Source: an uncultured Muribaculaceae bacterium | GTDB taxonomy: Bacteria > Bacteroidota > Bacteroidia > Bacteroidales > Muribaculaceae | Direction of reading: 5' to 3' | Assembly: GCA_910578075.1 (NCBI GenBank) | Contig: CAJTPK010000019.1 | Span: 1 to 64,000 of the forward strand | Length of the DNA: 64,000 bases | Shown here: piece by piece, positions 17,224 to 27,054 of the stretch | Layout of the letters: the number at the start of each line of letters is the position of its first letter | Numbering within the stretch: the first letter of the stretch is position 1 | Translations under genes and position numbers: made by a program | The notes under the pieces: generated by a model | The model's input: the letters and a program-made list of their open reading frames with translations, nothing else | Database searches by the model: none | What the model was told of the DNA's origin: nothing

Positions 17224-19170
17224 TCAATTCCAGAAAGGATTCTGCACAAGGTTCGGATTGAGAATCATCTGGTCTACAGGGAGGGGAAGCATGTATGTGC
17301 GGATCTTGAATTCGCGGTTTGCTTTCTCTTCGATGAGATAGTGGCCATCATCGCTTACCTTCACTCCATTGTTTATTGTCTTATACGGGTCGGCACCGCT
17401 CACAAAGAAAGTCTTGTTGTCTGGTCCCTTCTTTTTTGATGCCTGATCGTATGTGGGTGGATTTTGCGGATCGCAGAACACATACAGCCAGTCGTTGCCT
17501 TTCTCAAGTCTCATCCATTTGTATGTGTCAAGGATGTCAAATGTAAGGCTCTTCGGCTGAACAGTGTAGCATTGTGAAGTGATAAAGAGATTTCTTCTCT
17601 CAGCATCAGTCTTGCCAATGTATAGACCTTCGAGATCATCGCCGAAAAGTTCTTCACCTTTAGCCCATCTGCGGACATCATCCACGCGATATCCCTCCTG
17701 ATAAAGCTCGCAGGCACGCTCGTTGCGGATCTCATCAAGAGTCCATGTGGATTTTACAGGCATGTGTGCGCGTTTGCGGAGGAGGTTGATATGCTCGTTA
17801 TCGGATACGGATATTGCGTTTCCACCGTTAAGCTCGCAAAGAATCTCCGCGTAATCAAGGTATACGCCACCGAGGCGGATCACAGGGATATCATAAGATG
17901 CATCGTTGGCAGCGCATGTTGTCTCTACGCTCCATTTGCTTACTGCCGGGAGGAACGAGACGTTAGTATTCGTTGTAGGCGTTCCAACTTCATCATAGCT
18001 GTCGCGTTTGCATGAATAAGTCCACTGGTAATCCATGAAAGCCACTGCAAGTTCGGAAAGACGAGGATCCACATTGTCATTACACCAGTAGTGAGGATCT
18101 GTGTAGTCTTTTGAAACCGGTGAGCCATCTTTTGTGCCGAAGCAGTCGAGCAAATGACGGGATATACCTGCTGCTTTATAGGTGTGAACCCAGTTCTGTC
18201 CAGCACGTTTTGTGTTGTAATCAAAACGGTTGGCAAATATGTATTCCTTGTTTGCCTGTTTGAGTATTCCTGCCGGATTGCGTGCCACATGGCTTTCAAG
18301 AATGAACATATACTTATAGGAAGCCTGTCCGAGCCTTGAGTCGTAGAAGAGTTCATAGCTGTTGTCAGCGATCACGTTCTCAAGAGCCTTCTTGCCTAAT
18401 TCAAGAAGATATTTGCTTCTCTGTTCGCGTGCTCCTGCATTGGTAGGATTGTTAGCGGCAGGATAAGTATCCATTTCAGTGTGATATTTCTGCCATGTTC
18501 CCTCAAAAAGGCATATACGGCCGAGAAGTGCGTAAGCTGCCCCGATTGTGATTCTACCCTCGTCAGCACCTTTGCGGATATCTGATTCTTTAGGCAGCAT
18601 TTTTGAATCGATTGCCCATTGAAGATCTTCTATCAAGAAGTCAACGAATTCGTCACGTGTATTTCGTGGAGCCATAACCTCTGCTGAAGATGGATCAAGA
18701 ATAGAGCGTACGATAGTGCCGGGACCAAAGTCACGGAAGAAAAGCCATCCATGGAATGCGCGGAAGAAACGCGCCTGAGCGCGGTGCCAGTCAAGATCGC
18801 TCTGAGCACCCTTGTAATATTTCGATGCGTAATATTCGAGATAGTTGATTGAACGTACGCGCTCGTAATATTTATTATAATAGTTGTTTTTTTCCGGCTG
18901 GCTCATTTTAGAAGCGGAGATGGCACCTGACATTCCGGTGCCGAAGTCGCAGTCGCCATCGCGCGAAGCGAGACCTTGCACATCTCCTGCGTCCATGAGT
19001 TTCGGAAGCCATGTATACCAGTTGTTAACCTCCGCATTGTAATACTCCAGTTTATCCATGGTGTTCGACTCATTGGTTGTGATCTGCGGATAGAAATCAA
19101 GTGAGTCGTTACATCCTGTGAGTGCGAGCGCCGCCAAGGCGGATACGCCCATAATCTTAAATGCTTTCAT
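17224..19170 (-). CDS. SusD/RagB-family surface glycan-binding lipoprotein
   Basis: This 648-residue lipoprotein has a lipobox (LTGC at about residues 17-20). It is the SusD-type lid that captures oligosaccharide on the cell surface and closes over the SusC channel. Typical RagB/SusD features are visible. The N-terminal helical TPR-like part contains AQARFFRAFHGWLFFRDFG. The C-terminal part contains RNERACELYQEGYRVDDVRRW, and the end (NPNLVQNPFWN) is a common SusD terminus. It lies 15 bp after susC, so the two are co-transcribed. Confidence 0.95.
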   Translation of the reverse strand: MKAFKIMGVSALAALALTGCNDSLDFYPQITTNESNTMDKLEYYNAEVNNWYTWLPKLMDAGDVQGLASRDGDCDFGTGMSGAISASKMSQPEKNNYYNKYYERVRSINYLEYYASKYYKGAQSDLDWHRAQARFFRAFHGWLFFRDFGPGTIVRSILDPSSAEVMAPRNTRDEFVDFLIEDLQWAIDSKMLPKESDIRKGADEGRITIGAAYALLGRICLFEGTWQKYHTEMDTYPAANNPTNAGAREQRSKYLLELGKKALENVIADNSYELFYDSRLGQASYKYMFILESHVARNPAGILKQANKEYIFANRFDYNTKRAGQNWVHTYKAAGISRHLLDCFGTKDGSPVSKDYTDPHYWCNDNVDPRLSELAVAFMDYQWTYSCKRDSYDEVGTPTTNTNVSFLPAVSKWSVETTCAANDASYDIPVIRLGGVYLDYAEILCELNGGNAISVSDNEHINLLRKRAHMPVKSTWTLDEIRNERACELYQEGYRVDDVRRWAKGEELFGDDLEGLYIGKTDAERRNLFITSQCYTVQPKSLTFDILDTYKWMRLEKGNDWLYVFCDPQNPPTYDQASKKKGPDNKTFFVSGADPYKTINNGVKVSDDGHYLIEEKANREFKIRTYMLPLPVDQMILNPNLVQNPFWN

Positions 19171-19185
19171 ATGTTTACGGAGAGA

Positions 19186-22100
19186 TTAGAATGTTAAGTT
19201 AAGACCGATTGTGTATGAGCGGTAGAATGGGTATGCGTTTGCACCCGAAGTTCCGCCCAGCGGGTTTGTTCCGGTATTCTCGGGATCCGTCTTGTCTTTG
19301 TTGAAGCGGATTGTAAAGAGGTCTGTACCGGTGAAGTAGAAACGCACCTTCTCCAGACCGATCTTGCTTGTCCACTTGTCAGGAAGTGTATAACCCACTG
19401 TCAGGTTCTTCAGACGGCAATATGCCATGTTCTGGAGCTTATACCAGGCGTCGCTTGAGAGGTAGTTGTAACCATGTGTGTTACGGTTCCAACGGGGAGC
19501 GGCGTTGTAGGGGTCATTATAACCAGTGCGGTAATCACTCGGTTTAGTTACAACTGTGGTGGCAACAAGTGATCCGTCAGCTGCGACATTATAGTATGGA
19601 ATCTCCTGGCCAATCATACGCTCATCCTCACCTGGATTGTAGCCCCATGTCTTGTCATACCATTGTCCACCCTGTATCTGCCAGTTATTACGTCCAGGAG
19701 CTGTGAGTGAGCCGACTTCACGGATAAGTTTGTTCTGACCTACGCCCTGGAAGATGACATTGAGATCGAGTCCTTTCCATGAAGCGCCTGCATTGAGAGA
19801 GAATGAATAGCGGGGGTTGCATGAGCCGAGAAGCTTGATGTCATCGTAGTCGATGTTGCCGTCACCGTCAAGGTCGGCATACATTGCATCTCCTAATCCA
19901 AGGAGGGATGTATCGACACCGAGTTCCTGTCCGTCTGCAGCGTCAAGCATAGCACGATATGATTCGAGTTCAGTCTGGTTCTCGATCAGTTTTACGAATT
20001 CAAAACCGAACATAGTATTAAGCTCATAGCCCTCGCGGAATTTAGTGATGCCATTCTGTGTGTATCCCAAGGTATTGGGCATAGAAACCAGTTTATTCTT
20101 GGCATCAGAGATGTTGAAGCCGACGTTATATGAAACTTCACCTACGCGGTCTCTCCAGTTAAGTTGTAGTTCCCAACCTTTTACACTAAGTTTGCCACTG
20201 TTTGTGCTCGGGGCTGACGCACCGAATACTGCGGGATATGTCACGCCCACAAGCATGTTGTCGTTTGTTTTCCAGAAATATTCAAATGTACCGCTCAGAC
20301 GTCCGTTAAGCACTGAGAAATCAAGACCGATGTTGGTGTTCTTGACAACCTCCCAGGTGCGGTCAAGGCTGATTACATTGGCCTGCCAGAGAGTCTGAAG
20401 TGGCGCAGCGGATCCTGTGGGACCGAAGAGACCGGCGCCTGTAGTGTTTGATCCGTTGACGCTGGTGCTTACGTTGCCGACAAAGTCGTAGGTTCCGATA
20501 CCTGACTGGTTACCTGTCTCACCATATGAAGCACGGATCTTGAGGTCGTTGAGCCAATCGATGTTGCGCATGAATTTTTCATCGCTTATACGCCAACCTC
20601 CAGACACACCGAAGAATCCTTTCCATTTCTTGCCGCGAACAAATTTGGAAGAACCATCGTAACGACCAAGAAGCTCGATTAGATAACGTCCCTGATAGTC
20701 ATAGTTGATACGTCCGTAATAAGATGCGAGTGCTGTTGTCCATTTATCGTCAGAGAATTCAGCCTTTGATGTTGCCGGATCGTAAGATGAGGATAATGAT
20801 TCAAGGAATCCGTCGGCAAGATTGAGAAGCTTCGACTGGGTAGATTCGCTATCCTCGCGCTCGTAGCTGGCACCAGCCATAAGATTGAAGTTATGTGCGC
20901 CGTCTGTTCCGAAATCAGTCATGTAGTTGAGATAACCCTGATAGATCTGGTATATTGCAGAGCGGTTGTAGCGGGTGAAGCGGTTGTCTGTGGGACGAAT
21001 CATGGTTTCAATCTTCTCGTTGTCCCAGTTATACATATAGTTCTTGTATTCAGTCTGTTTCTGAACCCAATCCTTGACTGTATAACCAACTGTACCTACG
21101 ATGTCAAGACCCTTGATAATGTGGAATTTCGGCTGGAGGTTAACAACGGTCTCATTATAAATTTGTCGTTTGCTACCACCTAATTTTGCGACTGCTACGT
21201 CGGAGTAGTTGTTGAGCCATCCGAATGCATGCACACCGTCAGAAGAGAATATCGGTGAACCGGGAGGGTTACCGTTCACACCGGAGGGGTTCATGCCCGG
21301 ATATGTGTTGTCACGGCGTACGAACGAGAGTGTTGTTGCAAGATCAAACCATTTTGCAATCTTGAAGTCGTTGTTTGCACGCGCGTTGAAACGGTGTGAT
21401 TTCTCTTTGATGTCGAACTTAAGAGGTGTTCCGTCATACATGTAACCCACGCTGACGTTATATTTCACATTATCCGTACCTCCGCTCACACCGAGAGTAT
21501 GCTGCTGTGAGAAGGCATTGCCGAATGTGTCGCTATACTGGTCGGAATCAATGAAACCTATGTCGGCGATTGCATCTGCATTACCACCGAGAGCGGCGTA
21601 TTTCTGCACAGTATTCATGAACTGCGGGTCGCGTGTCTTCATCGCATAAACAGCTGCATAAGGCATTGCTCCCTGATTTCCGAATATGCTGAGGTTTCCT
21701 GAAGAGATACCCTCATTGTAAGCCATCTCCTCAATACAGGTTGCCCATTGCTGGAGTGTCATCCACTGCACCTGTGGGTCAGATACCTTCCATGTTACGT
21801 TACCGGAATAGGTCACAGTCGGTTTTTTACCGGTGTGGCTGCCTCGTTTTGTGGTAACCAAAACTACACCACCGGCAGCACGTGCACCGTAGATAGCTGC
21901 GGAAGCATCCTTAAGAACGGATACATTCTCGATGTCGTCAGGGTTTAGATCATCGATACTGCCCGGCACTCCATCGACTATGACAAGGGCTGAGGTATTG
22001 TTGACTGATGCCTCACCACGAATTTTCATATCCCATCCCTCACGTCCGGGTGCTGAAGAACCGCGGGTCACGAGCATACCAGGAACCTGTCCCTGCAAGC

Positions 22101-22572
22101 TTGCAAGAGGGTCGGTTGTGGCAGCCTTATCCTGGAATGTGGCTTCGCCTACTGCAGATACGGCACCGGTAAGAGAACCTTTTTTCTGAACACCGTAGCC
22201 GACAACTACCAATTCATCAAGAACAGATGAGTCCTCTTCGAGAACAATATCACCTGCTTTGCTTACGGGCACCTCCTTGGTGCGGTAACCTACGTAAGAG
22301 ATCACGAGGGTTTTGCCGGTGACGTTTTTCAGTGTGAACTTACCGTCAAGATCGGTAGATGTGCCGAGGGTGGTGCCTTTGACGAGCACAGTCGCTCCGA
22401 TCAGAGGTTCACCTTGCGCATCTGTCACGGTTCCTGTGACAGTGATAGCCGGGGCTACGGCCGCTGCCGGAGCAGCATACAACGGAGCAGAGGCAAACCC
22501 TGTGGCTCCTCCGCTCAGAATGGCCAAAGCCGCAAGCCCTGCTAAAGAACTTCGCTTTGATGTTGGTTTCAT
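19186..22572 (-). CDS. SusC/RagA-family TonB-dependent outer membrane transporter
   Basis: This 1128-residue protein imports oligosaccharides through the outer membrane. An Ala-rich signal region (about 1-40) leads into a carboxypeptidase-regulatory-like domain (VTGTVTDAQGEPLIGATVLVKGT, about 44-120). Next come a TonB-box-like DELVVVGYG and the plug domain (IRGEASVNNTSALVIVDGVPG), then a 22-strand-type barrel ending in YTIGLNLTF with a terminal Phe. No N-terminal STN signalling domain is visible, which matters because an ECF sigma gene lies next to it. It is paired with SusD downstream. Confidence 0.95.
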   Translation of the reverse strand: MKPTSKRSSLAGLAALAILSGGATGFASAPLYAAPAAAVAPAITVTGTVTDAQGEPLIGATVLVKGTTLGTSTDLDGKFTLKNVTGKTLVISYVGYRTKEVPVSKAGDIVLEEDSSVLDELVVVGYGVQKKGSLTGAVSAVGEATFQDKAATTDPLASLQGQVPGMLVTRGSSAPGREGWDMKIRGEASVNNTSALVIVDGVPGSIDDLNPDDIENVSVLKDASAAIYGARAAGGVVLVTTKRGSHTGKKPTVTYSGNVTWKVSDPQVQWMTLQQWATCIEEMAYNEGISSGNLSIFGNQGAMPYAAVYAMKTRDPQFMNTVQKYAALGGNADAIADIGFIDSDQYSDTFGNAFSQQHTLGVSGGTDNVKYNVSVGYMYDGTPLKFDIKEKSHRFNARANNDFKIAKWFDLATTLSFVRRDNTYPGMNPSGVNGNPPGSPIFSSDGVHAFGWLNNYSDVAVAKLGGSKRQIYNETVVNLQPKFHIIKGLDIVGTVGYTVKDWVQKQTEYKNYMYNWDNEKIETMIRPTDNRFTRYNRSAIYQIYQGYLNYMTDFGTDGAHNFNLMAGASYEREDSESTQSKLLNLADGFLESLSSSYDPATSKAEFSDDKWTTALASYYGRINYDYQGRYLIELLGRYDGSSKFVRGKKWKGFFGVSGGWRISDEKFMRNIDWLNDLKIRASYGETGNQSGIGTYDFVGNVSTSVNGSNTTGAGLFGPTGSAAPLQTLWQANVISLDRTWEVVKNTNIGLDFSVLNGRLSGTFEYFWKTNDNMLVGVTYPAVFGASAPSTNSGKLSVKGWELQLNWRDRVGEVSYNVGFNISDAKNKLVSMPNTLGYTQNGITKFREGYELNTMFGFEFVKLIENQTELESYRAMLDAADGQELGVDTSLLGLGDAMYADLDGDGNIDYDDIKLLGSCNPRYSFSLNAGASWKGLDLNVIFQGVGQNKLIREVGSLTAPGRNNWQIQGGQWYDKTWGYNPGEDERMIGQEIPYYNVAADGSLVATTVVTKPSDYRTGYNDPYNAAPRWNRNTHGYNYLSSDAWYKLQNMAYCRLKNLTVGYTLPDKWTSKIGLEKVRFYFTGTDLFTIRFNKDKTDPENTGTNPLGGTSGANAYPFYRSYTIGLNLTF

Positions 22573-22777
22573 AAATGTAAAGGTTTATTATTGTTGTTAC
22601 TGTTGTTTGTCATATCCAATGAGATAAACCAAATGCTTTTCATGTGCTAATACGTATGAATCTCCCCAATTACCTAATAAGGAATTGTTTGTATTTATAT
22701 GTTGTGCAACATGTCTGGTGTTTAAAAATTCGATCTATCCCGGGAATTTACTTATTCACCTGAGCTTATTACGTGGA
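22573..22777 (-). promoter_or_regulatory. Likely control region between the ECF sigma gene and susC
   Basis: This 205-bp AT-rich gap lies directly upstream of susC. It contains a short palindrome, ATGTTG-TG-CAACAT (22699-22712), and no good TAnnTTTG element. That is consistent with a promoter for an alternative sigma factor, but this is only a suggestion. Confidence 0.35.
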
Positions 22778-23287
22778 TTATACACATGCTCTGAAATACT
22801 CTCGCATCTGGTTGAGACCGATGTAAAAATGGTTCTCGGCTGTTCTTCGTGATATATTGAGTGCACAGGCTATCTCTTGCGAAGATTTCCCTTCATGAAT
22901 TCTCATGCGGTAAATTGTTCGGCGCTGGCGCGGCATCGTGGCAAGCTTATTGTCTTCAAGACGGGCGAGGTCACGGCCGATGATATTGTTTTCGGTATCG
23001 TCCGATATTGAATTTGCTGTTGCCATAATTTGAGAATGGACATCATTTTTCACGTACAGATGTCTGAGATAGTCATTAATCAGATTTGATGCGACAGTGA
23101 ATACGAGGTTACGTGCGTTTTCTTCCTGAATTTTTGCCGGATATTCTATTAATCTCACGAATACATCCTGCGCAATGTCATGCGCATCATTGTGGTCGTT
23201 CACCTTGCGGCAGATGAATCGCACCAACTGGTCGTGATAGTTCCGGTAGGTCTGAAGAATGAGTTGATCGGAATTAGTCGCTTTCAT
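22778..23287 (-). CDS. ECF RNA polymerase sigma factor (sigma-70 family)
   Basis: This sigma factor of about 169 residues has region 2 (FICRKVNDHNDAHDIAQDVFVRLIEY) and region 4 with a helix-turn-helix (SSQEIACALNISRRTAENHFYIGLNQMREYF). I place the start at 23287 (MKATNSDQ); the frame is open to 23317. It is directly upstream of susC. In many PULs such a factor is paired with a FecR anti-sigma gene and a receptor with an STN domain; neither is here. A -7-like element on the minus strand (TAATTTTG, 23338-23331) suggests it is made from a housekeeping promoter. Confidence 0.88.
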   Translation of the reverse strand: MKATNSDQLILQTYRNYHDQLVRFICRKVNDHNDAHDIAQDVFVRLIEYPAKIQEENARNLVFTVASNLINDYLRHLYVKNDVHSQIMATANSISDDTENNIIGRDLARLEDNKLATMPRQRRTIYRMRIHEGKSSQEIACALNISRRTAENHFYIGLNQMREYFRACV

Positions 23288-23330
23288 AATTTTACATTCT
23301 TTAAGCGTTCTAAACAAAGGTTAACGGCAA

Positions 23331-23338
23331 CAAAATTA
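23331..23338 (-). promoter_or_regulatory. -7-like element upstream of the ECF sigma gene
   Basis: TAATTTTG on the minus strand matches TAnnTTTG and lies 44 bases before the chosen start. The nearest TTTTG (23366-23362) is spaced 23 bases away, a little longer than usual, so only the -7 part is convincing. Confidence 0.4.
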
Positions 23339-23589
23339 TGACAAAATCAATATTTAAAATTCAAAATATGCCATTTATTCGTATCATATAATTTAGCGAT
23401 ATGTCAAAATGATAAAATATTATAAATCAGTAATATAATTTTCTGAGACTTCCGTATCTCATAATTATTTGAGACCTTAGACCTATTAGACTGCCCTTGA
23501 TGATATCTTAAATCCTGGTCACTCCATCAATCGGTACTGCCGACATCTTCTAACCATCATGGCCATTTATAACGATGTTATCTCAATTT

Positions 23590-23805
23590 TTGCAAACCAT
23601 GAAGACCATTATAACCATTAAAAAGCTTCGCCTTTTTGCATGACACGAATGGTTTTGGACCATAGCCCCAAAGCAACGACTCTGGTCTACACCCTTTCGC
23701 GTCAAACAAAAAAGCGAAGCTTTTGACTGGTTTTAATGGTTTCATGTTTGAGAAACTTGATTGCGAAGCTTTTGAATGGTTTTCTATGGTTTTAATGGTT
23801 TGACA
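23590..23805. repeat. Compact palindromic repeat, family A
   Basis: The gap 23318-23898 holds a short version of the 9226-9747 element. AACCATTAAAAAGCTTCGCC (about 23612-23631) is mirrored by GCGAAGCTTTTGACTGGTTT (about 23714-23733). The GACTCTGGTCTACACCCTTTCGCGTCAAAC segment is also present in the 9.2-9.7 kb arms. An extra half copy (GCGAAGCTTTTGAATGGTTT) follows at 23763-23782. The remainder of the gap is AT-rich with no coding frame. Confidence 0.72.
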
Positions 23806-23898
23806 AATAAAAATAATTAGCTGTAAGAATGGTTACCAATGGTTCGAATGGTTAGAGGTAAGTTAGAGTGGGGATGGTGTGTGTTGTGTATGGGGAGA

Positions 23899-26670
23899 TT
23901 AGTTTTTGATTATCTTGATGTATTCGCCGGGGGAGATGTTCTCAATTTTCTTGAAGTAGCGGAAGAATGAGGCACGAGAGGAGAATCCCGCTTGTTCGGC
24001 GAGTGCTGAGAGCGTCAGAGAATCCACACCTTTCTCCTTTACGATATTCTTGAATTCTTCGACACGGAAACGGTTTATGTAATCGTAGAATGTGATGTTG
24101 AGATGTTGGCTGAATACATAGCTAAGTTTATGACTCGACACATTCGCGAGTTTTGCAAGGTCTGCTATTTTCATATCCGGATCCACAAACGGCTTATGCT
24201 CTCTCATCACATTGTCGATAATAGCGGCTATCTCGATACACTTCTTTTCGGAAACAGGTGTGGAATAATATTTTTTCTTAGATTCAGATGCAGTCTCGTC
24301 ATGATCAGGATGGTTTTCCTCAGCCTGGGCTTTTTCCAGGGCAATTCTACGTTTACGTTTGAGATGGCGTAGGAGCCATATGATATAGACACCCATAACG
24401 AGCACACACGTTACCAGAATAAACATCATCTTGACAAACCATGAATATGGCATTGAAACCTTTATGGCAGTCGTACTGTCAGGTTTATCCTTATGTCTGA
24501 TGTAGAGGGTGTGGTTTCCTCCGCTTATGTTATAAAGGTTTGCGCTGAAATCGGATGCAAGAGTATGCCAGTCTCCACGGTCGATTTTGTATTCATATTC
24601 TTCCGGGTAATCCAGAGAGTAGGAGAATGTGGAAAAATCTATCGTTATACTGGTGTAATGTTTCTTGAGATCAATTTTATCAGCATCATTTAAAAGTATT
24701 GTAGTTCCATCCGCTCTGACAGCCACAGGGAAAATGGATTTGTCTTCGCTCGGGCAGTTATTTAGTTTGGCGACATCACATTTTAGCATACCCTCGGAAT
24801 TTCCGAACAGGATATTTCCATCGCTGTCGATAGCAGGATGACATTTCAGGAACATCGGAGAATGTATTCCGGCAGAGTAGCCATAATGTTTCCATCCATC
24901 GTTTTCAGAGAAGCAATACACACCACGGTTTGTTGCCAGCCATATTTTACCTCTATTGTCTTCGATAATGGATTTCTTTTCTATTTCCGGCCGGTTTGAC
25001 GGATCAAACCTCTCGATCTCAGTCATGTCGGGAGTTGTGCGGAATGATCCTCCGGTTTCCGGAAGGAAATATAGTCTACCTTTCGAGTCTTCATAAATAG
25101 TGTGGATGCGGATATCCTTTGGGAACTGGGCAGGGAAAATATCATCGCGCAAAGCATTTTTCACGGGATCATATATTATCACTCCTGTTTCAGTGCATAT
25201 CCATCCTTTGCCATGGGAATCGAAGAATATTTCATATACATTCCCCTTGGGAAGGCGGGAATTGCCCGATGTATAATGGTTTACCAGTTTACCATCATTG
25301 AAATGGTATGCACCGGTATTTGTGCCGACCCAAATATTATGATTGTCCTGTCGGGCTATCGAGAATATATGTCCATTAGTGAATGTCACATCTCCGTTTC
25401 CCAAGAAGGGGGAGATTTTCATTGTGGCCACGTCAAGCATCGACATTCCGCCGCCGTATGTTCCGATATATAGTTTCTCCGGGGTGCGCAGAAGGGAGAG
25501 CACCATATCCGAACGCAGGTCTGTGGCAAAAAATCTTGAGGAAGTTCCCTTATTCATATCCATGAATATAAGTCCCTCGCGTGTTCCGAGTGCAACCTGC
25601 TTCCCTAATACGTCCATAGCCCGGACTGCCATGCCTCGGCTGTTGATATATTTATCGTCATCAAATATGGAGAATGCTCTGAAATTTCCAAAGGCATAGT
25701 CTGCTCCATTCTGATAATAACCAATCCAAATCATGTTGCCCTCATCAAGCATGAGGGTGTACACCTGGTTGTTATGAGGGGAGAAGGGATCATTCAATTT
25801 GTACGAATACCTCTCTTTAAGTTTTTCGTCTGGCAGGGAGACTTTCAACACGCCGTTTCCGTCTGTTCCGACATAAAGGGTCGAATACGTCTTGTCTACA
25901 GCGAGATTGGTCACAACGGCAGCCGGGAGACGCAGGGGCGGCTCGCAATGACCTTTCTCCATATTATATGGTATGATTCCCCTGCCCATAGTTCCGATAT
26001 ATATTTTCTCCGGAGTAGCTACGATGGAAGTCCTGTCAACATCGGCGTTATCGTGCTCCGCAAGGCATCGGGTCTCAAGTGAATTAATATGCAGCATGTA
26101 GAGTCCCCCCTTTGTAATGAGGTAAATTTTATCATAAAGGCGAGACATTGCAAGAATATGTCCGGATTCATCTTGCACTCCGGAGGCAAGAGCTATACTC
26201 TTTACGGAAGACAGATCTTTATCCAGCATCTTTATCCCTTTGTCAGTTCCTACAAGCATATTGCCGTTATCGAGACGCAGGATTGAAGAGACATGTTTTA
26301 TTTCGTCAGAAAAAATCTGTTCGAGGTTCTTGTCTTTTTCATTGCCGGGAAATTTATAAAGTCCGTTACCGGAGCCTATAATCAAATTTGATCCTGGTAT
26401 TTCCGATATCGAGGTAATGCCACCGGCGCGACTTGCCTCGCCAGGAAGAGGGAATACAAGTGTATGGAAGCCATCAAAACGTATCAACTCTTTTTCAGTG
26501 CCAAACCAGATGTATTTCTTTGAATCTTTGTAAATTGCCTTTACAGTAGGATTCACCGGATTCATTCCGTTTACAGAAGGGAAATGCACTTCCTGAAAAT
26601 GCAGATTCTCGGCTTTTATGGATAAAATGGAGGTCAATCCTGACATTAATGCCAATATCAGAATTTTCAT
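23899..26670 (-). CDS. Membrane-spanning propeller sensor fused to an AraC-type DNA-binding domain
   Basis: This is a regulator of about 923 residues. The signal or anchor starts at MKILILALMSG (26670); an open extension to 26781 is less likely. The periplasmic part is built of two-component-regulator propeller repeats (for example YIWFGTEKELIRFDGF, NIWVGTNTGAYHF, KIWLATNRGVYCF), then a Y_Y_Y-type sandwich (YSLDYPEEYEYKIDRGDWHTL) and a transmembrane helix near residue 770. A cytoplasmic C-terminal AraC helix-turn-helix pair (KIADLAKLANVSSHKLSYVF and LTLSALAEQAGFSSRASFFRYFKKI) follows. There is no histidine kinase, phosphoacceptor or receiver domain, unlike hybrid two-component systems. It is the probable oligosaccharide-responsive activator of this PUL. 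Confidence 0.88.
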   Translation of the reverse strand: MKILILALMSGLTSILSIKAENLHFQEVHFPSVNGMNPVNPTVKAIYKDSKKYIWFGTEKELIRFDGFHTLVFPLPGEASRAGGITSISEIPGSNLIIGSGNGLYKFPGNEKDKNLEQIFSDEIKHVSSILRLDNGNMLVGTDKGIKMLDKDLSSVKSIALASGVQDESGHILAMSRLYDKIYLITKGGLYMLHINSLETRCLAEHDNADVDRTSIVATPEKIYIGTMGRGIIPYNMEKGHCEPPLRLPAAVVTNLAVDKTYSTLYVGTDGNGVLKVSLPDEKLKERYSYKLNDPFSPHNNQVYTLMLDEGNMIWIGYYQNGADYAFGNFRAFSIFDDDKYINSRGMAVRAMDVLGKQVALGTREGLIFMDMNKGTSSRFFATDLRSDMVLSLLRTPEKLYIGTYGGGMSMLDVATMKISPFLGNGDVTFTNGHIFSIARQDNHNIWVGTNTGAYHFNDGKLVNHYTSGNSRLPKGNVYEIFFDSHGKGWICTETGVIIYDPVKNALRDDIFPAQFPKDIRIHTIYEDSKGRLYFLPETGGSFRTTPDMTEIERFDPSNRPEIEKKSIIEDNRGKIWLATNRGVYCFSENDGWKHYGYSAGIHSPMFLKCHPAIDSDGNILFGNSEGMLKCDVAKLNNCPSEDKSIFPVAVRADGTTILLNDADKIDLKKHYTSITIDFSTFSYSLDYPEEYEYKIDRGDWHTLASDFSANLYNISGGNHTLYIRHKDKPDSTTAIKVSMPYSWFVKMMFILVTCVLVMGVYIIWLLRHLKRKRRIALEKAQAEENHPDHDETASESKKKYYSTPVSEKKCIEIAAIIDNVMREHKPFVDPDMKIADLAKLANVSSHKLSYVFSQHLNITFYDYINRFRVEEFKNIVKEKGVDSLTLSALAEQAGFSSRASFFRYFKKIENISPGEYIKIIKN

Positions 26671-27054
26671 AAAAATGTGAATACGCGACTCAGTCGAGAC
26701 GTATGACTTGAAGCTAATCATCAGGATTGACACATAATTTTTGTACATAAAAAAGAGCGACAGTCTTACATTTTTCCCCATTTGTTAATTAGGCTCTGGA
26801 ATGCCCGATGCTCAAAAAGGAAAAAGCAGTCTGCGCCCTTAAGGGGACAAACAGTTAATCCCAATTTAGTATCCGAAGGCATCAAGCGATTAAATTTTCC
26901 AGATTTAATTAACTCGGATAATTGGAAATGTTTGTCTATACGTTATAGACTTTTGTCTCTACATTCTTATCTTTCAAATGCAAATTAAATAAGAATTACT
27001 GAAAATTCCAAACGTATATCGCAGAGCTGCTGATAAAAATTTATATTACGGTAT

